Source: Pseudomonadota bacterium
GTDB taxonomy: Bacteria; Pseudomonadota; Alphaproteobacteria; Acetobacterales; Acetobacteraceae
NCBI GenBank assembly: GCA_021808985.1
Contig: JAKBAQ010000024.1
Location: 1 to 18,817, forward strand
Direction: 5' to 3'
Length of the DNA stretch: 18,817 bases
Of the stretch, positions 1-7,641 are shown piece by piece. Every line of letters starts with the position of its first letter. Within the stretch, counting starts at the first letter, position 1. A program made the translations under genes and the position numbers. The notes under the pieces are model-generated. The model made no database searches and was not told where the DNA came from. It was given only the letters and a program-made list of their open reading frames with translations.

Positions 1-2566
1 AAATGACGTTTATGATGGCGCCAGGCTGTGCGTTTAGAGTTTTAGCGTCTTCTGTGTTGAGGGATAGATATGGAGCGTTGCAAAGCTCCGCGACGGGTGG
101 GGATTTCGCGCTTAGTTCTTCGCTGCCAAAAATATGCATTCTGGGGATGGTGAACCATTTTTCTGGGAGACGGTTGAAGGCGGGAGGCATTGTGGGGAGG
201 AAGGTTTTTTCCGCATCTCTGGCGCATGGCTCCAGAAGCCGTATGCCGGCATCGCCGCCGCGGATGGAATTTTGGGATTCATCCTGAAATTTATGGAGTG
301 ATTGGCCTGAGTTCCATCCTGGTGCCCAAAGGAAGGGAATGAGTGGGGCGGGGAGTTGGCCGTAATAGCCTTCCATGGTGCTGCTGAAGGGAGAACCGGC
401 CAGAGATGGTGCTTTTGGCTCGTGCATGGTTTGATTGGCATTGACGGCGGTGCGGCCGCTGAAGCGGTGTGGTTCGCTGCGGATGCGGCTTCCGGCGATT
501 CGAAAATGACCCGATGGGGCGGCTTTGCCAATTGCGGAGAAAATGGGCAATGTTGTGGTGATGGCGCGAATGACGTCATCACAGGATTTCCATTCTTCCA
601 TGGTGGAGTGTTGGAGTGCCTTTGCGATTTTGTTTAGCCATAGCCAGCTTGGTTGTATGGGGGAGTTTGGAATGACGGATTGGAAGGAGCGTTGGGCGCG
701 GCCTTCATTGTTGACCAATGTTCCCTCGCATTCCGCGAAGTTGGCGCATGGCAGGGTGATACCGGATTTTGCGGTGGTGTTTGTTGACGTATGGTCAAGG
801 GTAATGATGGTGGTGAATTGCTGAAGAAATTGATTCACGGTGGGGCGGGGGGCGCGGCGATATAGGTCGTTCTCCAGAATGATCAGCGTTGAGGCGGATG
901 TGGGCGATGTGGCGTTGAATGCATCTTGGATACTGCCGGGCTGCATGAGCGCCAGGCCAAGGCTGTTGCACTCGGGTACGGTTAACAGGAGGGTTGGCGC
1001 GCAACCATCCTGATTCAGCGCTTGCGCGAGCGCGGCTGCCGCATGCAGGATTGAAACATTGCCTAACTGGCATCCGGAGACGATGAGCGGACGTTTGGCG
1101 GTGCGCAGGGCGGTGGCGATTTTGATTGATATGGCTTGTGCATCGTCAGCTAAGGTTTCTGGCTTGGGATGGTTGCCGGCAAGCTGGTGACAGATGGCGG
1201 CGCTGAGCCTTGCGATGTTGTCAGGTGCGGCGTGGTAGAGTTCGGTTGCGATATCATCAAGATGTGTGGTGGTTGGGAAGGCGATGAAAAATGGAACATT
1301 GACATCGTTGGCCACGGATTGGATGGCGCCATTCTGCCAGGGCAAAATTTTGAACTGAGTGGCGAAGGATGATTTATGGGTATGGAGAGTTTGCCGTATG
1401 GCCAAGGCGGAGCGTGGCGCGGTGTTTGTGATGTCTTCTCCAAGGATCAATACCGCGTCGGCTGTTTCAATGTCGTGCGTGGTTGCGGTTTTAATGCTGG
1501 TTGAGGTCAGAATATCAAGAATGGCCATGAGGCAGTTTGCATCTTGCTGAGAATTTCCTGGATAAAAGAATTTTTCGCCGACGAGGGACCGTAAGGCGAA
1601 GTTGGCTTCGAGAGATGCGCGTGGGGAGCCGATGCCGATGATGTGGTTTGAGCCGCTAAGTTGCTTGGCGATTGTTTCCAGGATATCGGCTTGTGATGAG
1701 TTGCCGGCTTCATGAATTGCGGGGGTGAGCAGGTGGTTATGGGTGTTTGTGAAGCCATAGCCGAAGCGGCCACGGTCGCAGAGGAAAAACCCATTTACCT
1801 GCCCGTTAAATCTGTTGAGAATCCGGCGTACCTGGCCGCCATGCTCGCTGACGAAAATGTTGCAGCCTGCGCCGCAATGCACGCAGACGGAGGGCAGGCT
1901 GCGCATGTCCCATTTTCGGTTGTATGCGGAGGAGAGTGTTTTGTCAGTGAAGACGCCAGTTGGGCATACCTCGACGAGGTTGCCGCTGAATTCATTGAGG
2001 AGCGTTCCATCGGTATCTCGGCCGAAATAGATGTTGTTGTGTGCGCCATGGACGTCAAGATCGGTGCCGCCGGCATAATCGCTGTAGAAGCGCACGCAGC
2101 GGTAGCAGGCGATGCAGCGGTTCATTTCATGTTTTATGAAAGGGCCGAGATGCTGATTTTTGTGGGTTCGCTTGGTGAAACGGTAACGGCGGTAGGTGTG
2201 CCCTGTCGGGACGGTCATATCCTGCAGATGGCATTCGCCGCCTTCCTCGCAGACGGGACAGTCATGCGGGTGGTTTGTCATCATCCATTCGATCACGCTG
2301 GCGCGGAATGATTTTGCTTCGGGATCGGCAAGGGAGATGCGTGTTCCGTCGGTAACGGGTGTCATGCAGGCCATGACGAGCCGGCCGGTTTTATCGTCAG
2401 GGTTGGCGTATTGCTTTATGGCGCATTGCCGGCAGGAGCCGACTGACCCGAGTGCGGGGTGCCAGCAGAAATAGGGAAGGTCCAGCCCGTTGGCGAGGCA
2501 TATCTGCAACAGATTATGCTGCGGGTTGACGTTGAATGCCTTGCCGTCAATGTAGATGGTTGTCAT
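1..2566 (-). CDS. nuoG: NADH-quinone oxidoreductase subunit G, long E. coli-type form (C-terminus cut by window edge)
   Basis: Peripheral-arm subunit of complex I that passes electrons from NuoF/NuoE through a chain of iron-sulfur clusters towards NuoB. I read 855 codons open to the left edge without a stop. Cluster ligands visible: [2Fe-2S] Cys34, 45, 48 and 67 (C-x10-C-x2-C-x18-C); the His-ligated [4Fe-4S] site His99, Cys103, 106 and 112; Cys151, 154 and 157 with Cys201 in LVEVCPTG; and the extra N7-type cluster Cys228, 231, 235 and 263. The rest is a molybdopterin-oxidoreductase-like domain that no longer needs a molybdenum cofactor in this family. Typical alphaproteobacterial NuoG is about 690 residues, and the E. 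coli form is about 900, so this is the long type. The ATG overlaps the nuoF stop by four bases (ATGA), and GGAG lies six bases upstream. G+C is low here: 27, 29 and 28 of 60 bases at 1-60, 1261-1320 and 2101-2160. Confidence 0.96.
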   Translation of the reverse strand, partial: MTTIYIDGKAFNVNPQHNLLQICLANGLDLPYFCWHPALGSVGSCRQCAIKQYANPDDKTGRLVMACMTPVTDGTRISLADPEAKSFRASVIEWMMTNHPHDCPVCEEGGECHLQDMTVPTGHTYRRYRFTKRTHKNQHLGPFIKHEMNRCIACYRCVRFYSDYAGGTDLDVHGAHNNIYFGRDTDGTLLNEFSGNLVEVCPTGVFTDKTLSSAYNRKWDMRSLPSVCVHCGAGCNIFVSEHGGQVRRILNRFNGQVNGFFLCDRGRFGYGFTNTHNHLLTPAIHEAGNSSQADILETIAKQLSGSNHIIGIGSPRASLEANFALRSLVGEKFFYPGNSQQDANCLMAILDILTSTSIKTATTHDIETADAVLILGEDITNTAPRSALAIRQTLHTHKSSFATQFKILPWQNGAIQSVANDVNVPFFIAFPTTTHLDDIATELYHAAPDNIARLSAAICHQLAGNHPKPETLADDAQAISIKIATALRTAKRPLIVSGCQLGNVSILHAAAALAQALNQDGCAPTLLLTVPECNSLGLALMQPGSIQDAFNATSPTSASTLIILENDLYRRAPRPTVNQFLQQFTTIITLDHTSTNTTAKSGITLPCANFAECEGTLVNNEGRAQRSFQSVIPNSPIQPSWLWLNKIAKALQHSTMEEWKSCDDVIRAITTTLPIFSAIGKAAPSGHFRIAGSRIRSEPHRFSGRTAVNANQTMHEPKAPSLAGSPFSSTMEGYYGQLPAPLIPFLWAPGWNSGQSLHKFQDESQNSIRGGDAGIRLLEPCARDAEKTFLPTMPPAFNRLPEKWFTIPRMHIFGSEELSAKSPPVAELCNAPYLSLNTEDAKTLNAQPGAIINVI

Positions 2567-3843
2567 TTTTCGCTCCACGGACAATGTTTTTCGTGGATAT
2601 GGCGTTCAAAATCAGCGCGGAAATATTTCAAGCCGCTGGCGAGCGGCGCCATTGCGCCTGGCGCGTGTGCACAGAAGGTTCGCCCCATTCCCAGCAAGCC
2701 GAGATGCTGCTGAAGAATTTCCAGGTCTTCTTCTTCACCTTCTCCGGATTCGATGCTGGTGAGAAGATGCTCAACCCAGGGCAGGCCGTCGCGGCAAGGG
2801 GTGCACCAGCCGCAGGATTCCTGGGCGAAGAAATGTTCGAGATTACGGATCATGCCGACGGGGCAGGTTTTCTGGTCAAGCGCGATGACGGCGCCTGTGC
2901 CGAGCCTGCTGCCAAGTTTTTCGACGGAGGCGTAGTTCATGGCGACATCAAGGTGCTCGGGCGTGAGGAATGATGTGGACGCACCGCCAGGCAAGACAGC
3001 GCGGAGTTCATAGCCATCCTTCATGCCGCCGGCGTGAATTTCGATAATGTCACGCAATGATGTGCCCATGGGAAGCTCCCAGATGCCGGGGCGCCGGACA
3101 TGTCCGCTGGCGCCGTAGAGTTTTGTTCCACCATCCTCGCCGAGGCCGAGATTGGAAAACCAGTTGGCGCCATTGTTGATTATGTGGGGAATATTGCTCA
3201 GTGTTTCAACATTGTTGACGATTGTGGGTTTTCCCCAAAGGCCGCTTATTTGCGGAAAGGGGGGCTTGGCGCGGGGGACGGCGCGTTTTCCTTCCAGTGC
3301 GCTCAGCAGTGCGGTTTCCTCGCCGCAGATATAGCGCCCGCCACTGGTGTGGACGTGAATGGAAAGGTTGAAGCCGGAATGAAGAATGTCTGTGCCGAGA
3401 TAGGATTTGGCCGCGGCTTCCATGATTGCCTGTTGCAGGCGCCGCTGCGCCATATGGTATTCGCCGCGCAGAAAAATATAGGAAATATGTGCCTGGATGG
3501 CATAGGCGGTGATGATGATCGCTTCGATCAGCTGGTGGGGATCACCTTCGAGAAGGAATCTATCCTTGAAAGTTCCTGGCTCCATTTCATCGGCGTTGGC
3601 GATGAGATAATGGGTTGTGGGAGGGAGTTCGGCGGTTGGGATGAGGCTCCATTTGGCGCCGGTTGGAAACCCCGCGCCGCCGCGGCCGCGTAGTTTTGAT
3701 TGAGATATGAGGTTGATTATGTCAGCGGGGGACATGGTGGTGAGCGCCTTATGCGCGGCGCGATAGCCGCCGGCTTTCATGTAGTCTTCGATTCCAAGCG
3801 GAGGTTGGCCGGGGCGGATGTTTTGGGTGAGGGGCGTTTCCAT
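2563..3843 (-). CDS. nuoF: NADH-quinone oxidoreductase subunit F (NADH- and FMN-binding)
   Basis: The NADH-oxidising subunit of complex I, on the cytoplasmic tip of the peripheral arm. It takes hydride from NADH onto FMN and passes single electrons to its [4Fe-4S] cluster. The 426-residue length is normal. The glycine-rich nucleotide site GRGGAGFPTGAKW is at residues 53-65, the NADEMEPGTFKDR motif at 83-95, and the SGGRYICGEETAL segment at 167-179. Cluster ligands are Cys344, 347 and 350 in ESCGWCTPCRDG, plus Cys391. NADEMEPGT is the wording of the E. coli-type subunit. The start overlaps the nuoE stop by one base (TGATG), with GAGG five bases upstream, and the stop overlaps nuoG by four bases, so translation is probably coupled. 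Confidence 0.97.
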   Translation of the reverse strand: METPLTQNIRPGQPPLGIEDYMKAGGYRAAHKALTTMSPADIINLISQSKLRGRGGAGFPTGAKWSLIPTAELPPTTHYLIANADEMEPGTFKDRFLLEGDPHQLIEAIIITAYAIQAHISYIFLRGEYHMAQRRLQQAIMEAAAKSYLGTDILHSGFNLSIHVHTSGGRYICGEETALLSALEGKRAVPRAKPPFPQISGLWGKPTIVNNVETLSNIPHIINNGANWFSNLGLGEDGGTKLYGASGHVRRPGIWELPMGTSLRDIIEIHAGGMKDGYELRAVLPGGASTSFLTPEHLDVAMNYASVEKLGSRLGTGAVIALDQKTCPVGMIRNLEHFFAQESCGWCTPCRDGLPWVEHLLTSIESGEGEEEDLEILQQHLGLLGMGRTFCAHAPGAMAPLASGLKYFRADFERHIHEKHCPWSEK

Positions 3844-4343
3844 CAGAGCCTCGGTTCCGTTGGGAGGGGGAGCAGCTCATCAAGACGTTTTATATCGAGA
3901 TCGCCATGAAGTTCATCATCGAGCAGCATGGCGGGGGCATGATCGCAATGGCCGAGGCAGACGATTGGCAGCAATGTGTAGGCGCCATCAGGGGTTGTTT
4001 CGCCTGGTTCGATGCCGAGATGCTGGCGCAAATGCGCGCAGAGTTTGTCACGGCCCATGATCCAGCAGGAGACGCTGTCACACAAAAGGATGACGTGCGC
4101 GCCGACCTGCTGGCGAAAGATCAGGTTGTAATATGTCGCGACACTTTCAAGCTCCGTGCGGGACATGGCCAAGAGGTTCGCAATTTCAGAGAGGTGATGA
4201 TCGGCGACAAATTTGTATCTGGTTTGCACATATTTCAGGACTTCGACGCAGGCGGAGCGTTTGTTTTCGTAATGCCGGGACAGCATTTCGATGTGGGCGT
4301 GCTCGGTGGGCGTGAGGCCGGAGTTTGATTCAGCGGTCGACAT
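3843..4343 (-). CDS. nuoE: NADH-quinone oxidoreductase subunit E ([2Fe-2S])
   Basis: Thioredoxin-fold subunit that packs against NuoF in the NADH dehydrogenase module and holds the off-path [2Fe-2S] cluster N1a. It has 166 residues, the usual length. Ligands are Cys88 and Cys93 (C-x4-C, in LLCDSVSCW) and Cys129 and Cys133 (C-x3-C, in VCLGHC). The N-terminal helical part carries YENKRSACVEVL and LLAMSRTELESVATYYNLI, which are family hallmarks. The start lies inside the last codons of nuoCD (14-base overlap). The upstream Shine-Dalgarno sequence is weak, so reinitiation from nuoCD is likely. The one-base overlap with nuoF continues the tight packing. Confidence 0.96.
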   Translation of the reverse strand: MSTAESNSGLTPTEHAHIEMLSRHYENKRSACVEVLKYVQTRYKFVADHHLSEIANLLAMSRTELESVATYYNLIFRQQVGAHVILLCDSVSCWIMGRDKLCAHLRQHLGIEPGETTPDGAYTLLPIVCLGHCDHAPAMLLDDELHGDLDIKRLDELLPLPTEPRL

Positions 4344-6099
4344 CGGCCATCACGAAGTCAATGCTGCCGATCAGGGCGATCAGGTCAGCGATGAAGCCGC
4401 CGCGGATGATTTTTGGGATCATCTGCAGGTGGGGGAAGGAGGGGGTGCGGATGCGGGTGCGGTAGGACATGGTGCCGCCGTCACTGGTGAGGTAATAGGA
4501 GGTCATGCCTTTGCTGGCTTCGATGCCGCAGGAAACTTCTCCGGGAGGGATGACGGGACCCCAGCTTACGTTGAGAAAATGCGTGATCAGCGTTTCAATG
4601 TCATGCATTGTTCGCTCCTTTCGCGGGGGGGTGGCCAGGTGATGGTCAGATTTGTAGGGGCCGTCTGGCATGTTGGTGAGGCATTGGCGGATGATGCGCA
4701 GGCTTTGGCGCATTTCCTCGATGTGAACGATGACGCGATCGTAACAATCTCCATTGTTGGCGGTGGGGATGTCGAATTCCAGTTGATCGTAGCCGGAATA
4801 GGGGCGGGTTTTGCGGCAGTCCCAGTTCAGGCCGCAGGCGCGCAGGCCGGGGCCTGTTACGCCCCAGTCTATGGCTTCGTCAAGCGTATAAGCGCCGATG
4901 CCGATTGCGCGGGATTTGAAGATGCGGTTCTGGGTTGCGAGTTTGGTGTATTCATCGAGCCTTTTTGGCAGATAGGCGCAGAAATTCTGAATGAGCGTGT
5001 GCCAGCCTTGCGGCAGGTCGGCGGCGACGCCGCCGATGCGCAACCAGGCCGGGTGCATGCGAAAGCCGCAAATGGCCTCGATGATTTCAAAAATACGTTC
5101 ACGATCGGTGAACATGTAGAATACCGGCGAGAGCTGGCCGACATCCTGCGACATGGTGCCGAAGAAAACCAGGTGGCTGGCGATTCTGAACAATTCAGCG
5201 AGCATGATGCGGATGGTTTGCGCGCGGGGAGGGATGGTGATTCCCGCGAGGTGTTCCACGGCCATCACGTAAGGGAAATTGTTCATCACGCCGCTCAGGT
5301 AATCTATACGGTCCGTATAGGGGATGAAGCCGTGCCAGGATTGGCGTTCGCCCATTTTCTCGGCGCCGCGATGGTGGAAGCCGATTTCCGGCACGACATC
5401 GATGATTGTTTCACCTTCAAGCTGAAGCACCAGGCGGAAGACGCCGTGCACGCTGGGGTGGTTTGGCCCCATGTTGAGGAACATGAAGTCACTCGATTGG
5501 CTGTGACGGGTCATGCCCCATTCCTCGGGGTTGAATTTCAGGGCTTTTTGTTGCGCCTGCTCTTTTTCCTCGGTGAGGTCGTAGATATCCATTTCCGTGG
5601 CGCGGGCGTAATGGTCTTTGCGCAGGGGGTGGCCGGTCCAGTTCGGGGGGGTTAGGATTCTGGCGAGGTGGGGATGGCCGGTGAAGGTGATGCCGAACAT
5701 GTCCCAGGCTTCGCGCTCATACCAGTTGGCGCTGGGCCACAGGCTGGTGATGCTGGCAATGGCGGGGGCCTCGCCGTGCAGGGCTATTTTTATGCGTATG
5801 TCCTGGTTTCGGGCGAAGGAGAGCAGGTGATAGATGACCGTGAAATCAGAACGCGGTTGGTTGTCGCGGTGGGTTCTGGTGCGCTCGTCAAGCGCTGTAA
5901 GATCGTAGAGCATGCGGTAGGGGTTGGGGATTTCCGATTTCAGGAAGCGCAATATCTCGAGCAGGTGAGCGGGGTCTGCCCAGATTGTCGGGATATTGTC
6001 CTGCGCTGGTTGCGGCGTGAGGATGCGCGGCGAGAAGCGCTTTGAAAGCTCTTCCCATATGCTGGGGATTGTTTGTGCCGTGGATGTTTCCTGGAGCAT
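4330..6099 (-). CDS. nuoCD: NADH-quinone oxidoreductase subunit C/D, fused
   Basis: Fusion of the 30-kDa (NuoC) and 49-kDa (NuoD) subunits of complex I in one 589-residue protein. NuoD, with NuoB, forms the quinone-reduction pocket. NuoC covers about residues 1-175, with WYEREAWDMFGI at 126-137 and GHPLRKD at 156-162. A charged linker follows. NuoD runs from about 200 to 589, with NMGPNHPSVHG at 209-219. His214, His218 and Tyr267 (in YTDRIDY) align with quinone-pocket residues known in the family. GFHHRGAEKMGE lies at 240-251, and the C-terminus is FVMADVDR. E. coli and its relatives have this fusion, whereas most alphaproteobacteria keep nuoC and nuoD separate. There is no frame break at the junction. 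AAGG lies six bases before the ATG, and nuoB ends 14 bases upstream. Confidence 0.97.
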   Translation of the reverse strand: MLQETSTAQTIPSIWEELSKRFSPRILTPQPAQDNIPTIWADPAHLLEILRFLKSEIPNPYRMLYDLTALDERTRTHRDNQPRSDFTVIYHLLSFARNQDIRIKIALHGEAPAIASITSLWPSANWYEREAWDMFGITFTGHPHLARILTPPNWTGHPLRKDHYARATEMDIYDLTEEKEQAQQKALKFNPEEWGMTRHSQSSDFMFLNMGPNHPSVHGVFRLVLQLEGETIIDVVPEIGFHHRGAEKMGERQSWHGFIPYTDRIDYLSGVMNNFPYVMAVEHLAGITIPPRAQTIRIMLAELFRIASHLVFFGTMSQDVGQLSPVFYMFTDRERIFEIIEAICGFRMHPAWLRIGGVAADLPQGWHTLIQNFCAYLPKRLDEYTKLATQNRIFKSRAIGIGAYTLDEAIDWGVTGPGLRACGLNWDCRKTRPYSGYDQLEFDIPTANNGDCYDRVIVHIEEMRQSLRIIRQCLTNMPDGPYKSDHHLATPPRKERTMHDIETLITHFLNVSWGPVIPPGEVSCGIEASKGMTSYYLTSDGGTMSYRTRIRTPSFPHLQMIPKIIRGGFIADLIALIGSIDFVMADVDR

Positions 6100-6113
6100 T
6101 TTTCACCTTCGGT

Positions 6114-6746
6114 TCAAATGCTGTCAGGTGGTTTGAGGGTCGTGGTTTTTTGCCTGGTTTCGCGCTTCAGATCGCGCATGCTGGGGCGGGGGGCGCGGAT
6201 GGTTTCCTGCGGGCCGACGATCCAGCTCAGGGGGCGTTGGTCAGTGGCGATGGATTTTTGCAGAAGCAGCAGGCCTTCGAGCAATGCCTCGGGGCGGGGC
6301 GGGCAGCCGGGGACGTAGACATCGACGGGGAGGAATGTGTCGACGCCTTGGACGACGCTGTATATGTCATACATGCCGCCGGAGTTGGCGCAGGCGCCCA
6401 TGGAGATGACCCAGCGGGGCTCCAGCATCTGCTCGTAGAGATATTTGATGACGGGGGCCATTTTGATGAATACGGTGCCGGAGATGACCATCACGTCGGC
6501 TTCGCGCGGGGTGGCGCGCAGGACTTCCGAGCCGAAGCGCGCAATGTCAAACTTGCTGGTGAAGGAGGTCGCCATTTCGACATAGCAACATGAAAGCCCG
6601 AAATTGAACGGCCAGAGTGAGTTTTTGCGGCCCCAGGCCACGAGATCCTGCAATTTTCCGAGCACGAGGTTGCGGCGGACGGCATCGGTGAAGGTGATGT
6701 CTGTGCGGCTCCTCTGGGGCTGGGCTGGCGTGGGGAGCAGGGGCAT
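6114..6746 (-). CDS. nuoB: NADH-quinone oxidoreductase subunit B (N2 cluster)
   Basis: Peripheral-arm subunit that binds the last [4Fe-4S] cluster (N2) and hands electrons to quinone at the NuoB-NuoD interface. It has 210 residues. The four ligands are visible: the tandem pair Cys53-Cys54 in GLSCCYVEM, Cys119 in SMGACANSGGMYD, and Cys148 in YVPGCPPRPEALLEG. The N-terminal 20 residues are variable and proline-rich. The start lies six bases downstream of the nuoA stop, with no clear Shine-Dalgarno sequence, so translation probably depends on nuoA. The gene is clearly richer in G+C than nuoG (42 of 60 at 6481-6540). Confidence 0.96.
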   Translation of the reverse strand: MPLLPTPAQPQRSRTDITFTDAVRRNLVLGKLQDLVAWGRKNSLWPFNFGLSCCYVEMATSFTSKFDIARFGSEVLRATPREADVMVISGTVFIKMAPVIKYLYEQMLEPRWVISMGACANSGGMYDIYSVVQGVDTFLPVDVYVPGCPPRPEALLEGLLLLQKSIATDQRPLSWIVGPQETIRAPRPSMRDLKRETRQKTTTLKPPDSI

Positions 6747-6752
6747 GGCGCT

Positions 6753-7154
6753 TTACCGTGAGGCGGGCGGTGCGGGCCGCAGGCGGGGTTTTGGCCCCCA
6801 GTCCAACGCGCCGAGGCGCCATAAATAGCCAAGTGCGGCTAACAGAACGCCAATGAAGACGAGCATGGCGAGGTAGCCGTTCCAGCCGGCGGGGCGGATG
6901 GCGATGGCCCAGGCATAGATGAAGACGCTTTCAAGATCAAAAAGGACGAAGAGCATGGCGACGAGGTAGAACTGGATAGGAAAGCGCAGGCGCGCGTCGC
7001 CCACGGGGAGCATGCCGCTTTCAAACGGTTGGGCGGTTGCGCGGGCCATGTGGCGCTGGCCGAGCAGGGAGGATATTCCGATCATGGCGGCGACAAGCAC
7101 AAGAATGGCGGCGAAATAGAGGGCCAGATAGGAAATATGCAGTGTCGCTCCCAT
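6753..7154 (-). CDS. nuoA: NADH-quinone oxidoreductase subunit A
   Basis: Small membrane subunit at the junction of the peripheral and membrane arms of complex I, next to the quinone entry. It has 133 residues and three predicted membrane helices (about 8-30, 61-85 and 94-113). The conserved loop FESGMLPVGDARLRFPIQFY (44-63) is present, with Glu45 and the acidic pair Asp73/Glu75 in the LFDLESVF segment. It is the first gene of the operon. GGAG is at 7163-7166 on the minus strand, eight bases from the ATG. The leader upstream holds two palindromes and a likely promoter (separate entries). Confidence 0.95.
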   Translation of the reverse strand: MGATLHISYLALYFAAILVLVAAMIGISSLLGQRHMARATAQPFESGMLPVGDARLRFPIQFYLVAMLFVLFDLESVFIYAWAIAIRPAGWNGYLAMLVFIGVLLAALGYLWRLGALDWGPKPRLRPAPPASR

Positions 7155-7204
7155 TTGCTGAGCTCCAACGCGCGTATTTAAAATCAGAGGCTGAAAGATT
7201 GCCG

Positions 7205-7225
7205 TCCATACTGATTCTGTATGGA
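7205..7225. repeat. Perfect inverted repeat in the nuo leader
   Basis: Seven-base arms TCCATAC (7205-7211) and GTATGGA (7219-7225) flank a 7-base spacer TGATTCT. The repeat lies about 50 bases before nuoA and downstream of the proposed start point, so it could be a second protein site or an RNA hairpin. No U-run follows it in the nuoA direction, so it is not a plain terminator. Confidence 0.45.
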
Positions 7226-7259
7226 GCAGGTAGGCAAATATTTGGGCTAAGTGACGATT

Positions 7260-7288
7260 TTGCTACGCGTATTTCCGCGTAATGTCAA
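7260..7288 (-). promoter_or_regulatory. Probable promoter of the nuo operon
   Basis: On the minus strand a perfect -35 hexamer TTGACA (7288-7283) is followed by a 17-base spacer and a weak -10 TAGCAA (7265-7260). The spacer contains a direct repeat TACGCG-GAAA-TACGCG with a ten-base period, and TACGCG occurs again near the nuoA ribosome site (7176-7171). Transcription would start near 7253, giving a leader of about 100 bases before nuoA. The match is by eye and the -10 is poor. Confidence 0.45.
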
Positions 7289-7304
7289 GAAATTGTTGAC
7301 ATTA
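7280..7304. promoter_or_regulatory. 25-bp perfect palindrome overlapping the nuo -35 box, candidate operator
   Basis: Nine-base arms TAATGTCAA (7280-7288) and TTGACATTA (7296-7304) match perfectly around the 7-base centre GAAATTG. The arm facing nuoA is the -35 hexamer of the proposed promoter, so a dimeric regulator bound here would compete with RNA polymerase. I do not recognise the site as a known box; it is not the TTGAT-N4-ATCAA of FNR-type regulators. Operator function is inferred from symmetry and position. Confidence 0.5.
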
Positions 7305-7368
7305 TTCATGAAAGCCATGCCGTGGCGCAGCATGGGCGGGGTGGGGCGAGGCGCGGCGGTTTTGGCGC

Positions 7369-7629
7369 TCAGTAATCCTCGAGCAGGCCTTCCAGCGGGT
7401 TGGCCATGGCGGGCGGCTTGGGGCCGGCCTTGCGGAAGATGAAGGAAAGCAGGAAGGGGAGCAGCCTGAGGCTGAGCACGCTGAAGACCTGCCTGGCTTC
7501 ATCAGGGCGCATGACCGCGATTGTGGGCATGGAGCCCATGATGAGCCCGTCAACCACGAGGTTGTTTCCCTCACGGCGGATGGCGTTGATTTTCATCAGC
7601 TCCTGGCCCTCGGGCGTGTAGAGTTTCAT
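7369..7629 (-). CDS. Small conserved-looking protein of unknown function, partner of the FAD oxidoreductase
   Basis: An 86-residue protein whose function I cannot name. Residues 1-45 look like a small beta-rich unit (MKLYTPEGQELMKINAIRR, NNLVVDGLIMGSMPTIAVMRPDEA). Residues 47-66 form a hydrophobic, arginine-flanked helix (VFSVLSLRLLPFLLSFIFRK) that could be a membrane anchor or an amphipathic helix. The tail is proline-rich and ends LEGLLEDY. GGAG lies six bases before the ATG, and only 12 bases separate it from the oxidoreductase stop, so the two are almost certainly cotranscribed. I have an unverified impression that similar small proteins sit beside related oxidoreductases in other alphaproteobacteria. 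Confidence 0.8.
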   Translation of the reverse strand: MKLYTPEGQELMKINAIRREGNNLVVDGLIMGSMPTIAVMRPDEARQVFSVLSLRLLPFLLSFIFRKAGPKPPAMANPLEGLLEDY

Positions 7630-7641
7630 GCGATGCTCCTT

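Noticed and set aside
1..2566. Possible frame break or pseudogene in nuoG
   Set aside because: I stepped through the minus-strand frame across the window and found no in-frame stop.
4291..5655. 454-codon open frame on the plus strand opposite nuoCD
   Set aside because: It lies wholly antisense to the clearly identified nuoCD, has no protein-like motifs and reflects codon bias of the coding strand.
7021..7209. Minus-strand frame of 62 codons overlapping the start of nuoA
   Set aside because: Its start is inside the leader palindrome, without a ribosome site, and it is out of frame with nuoA.
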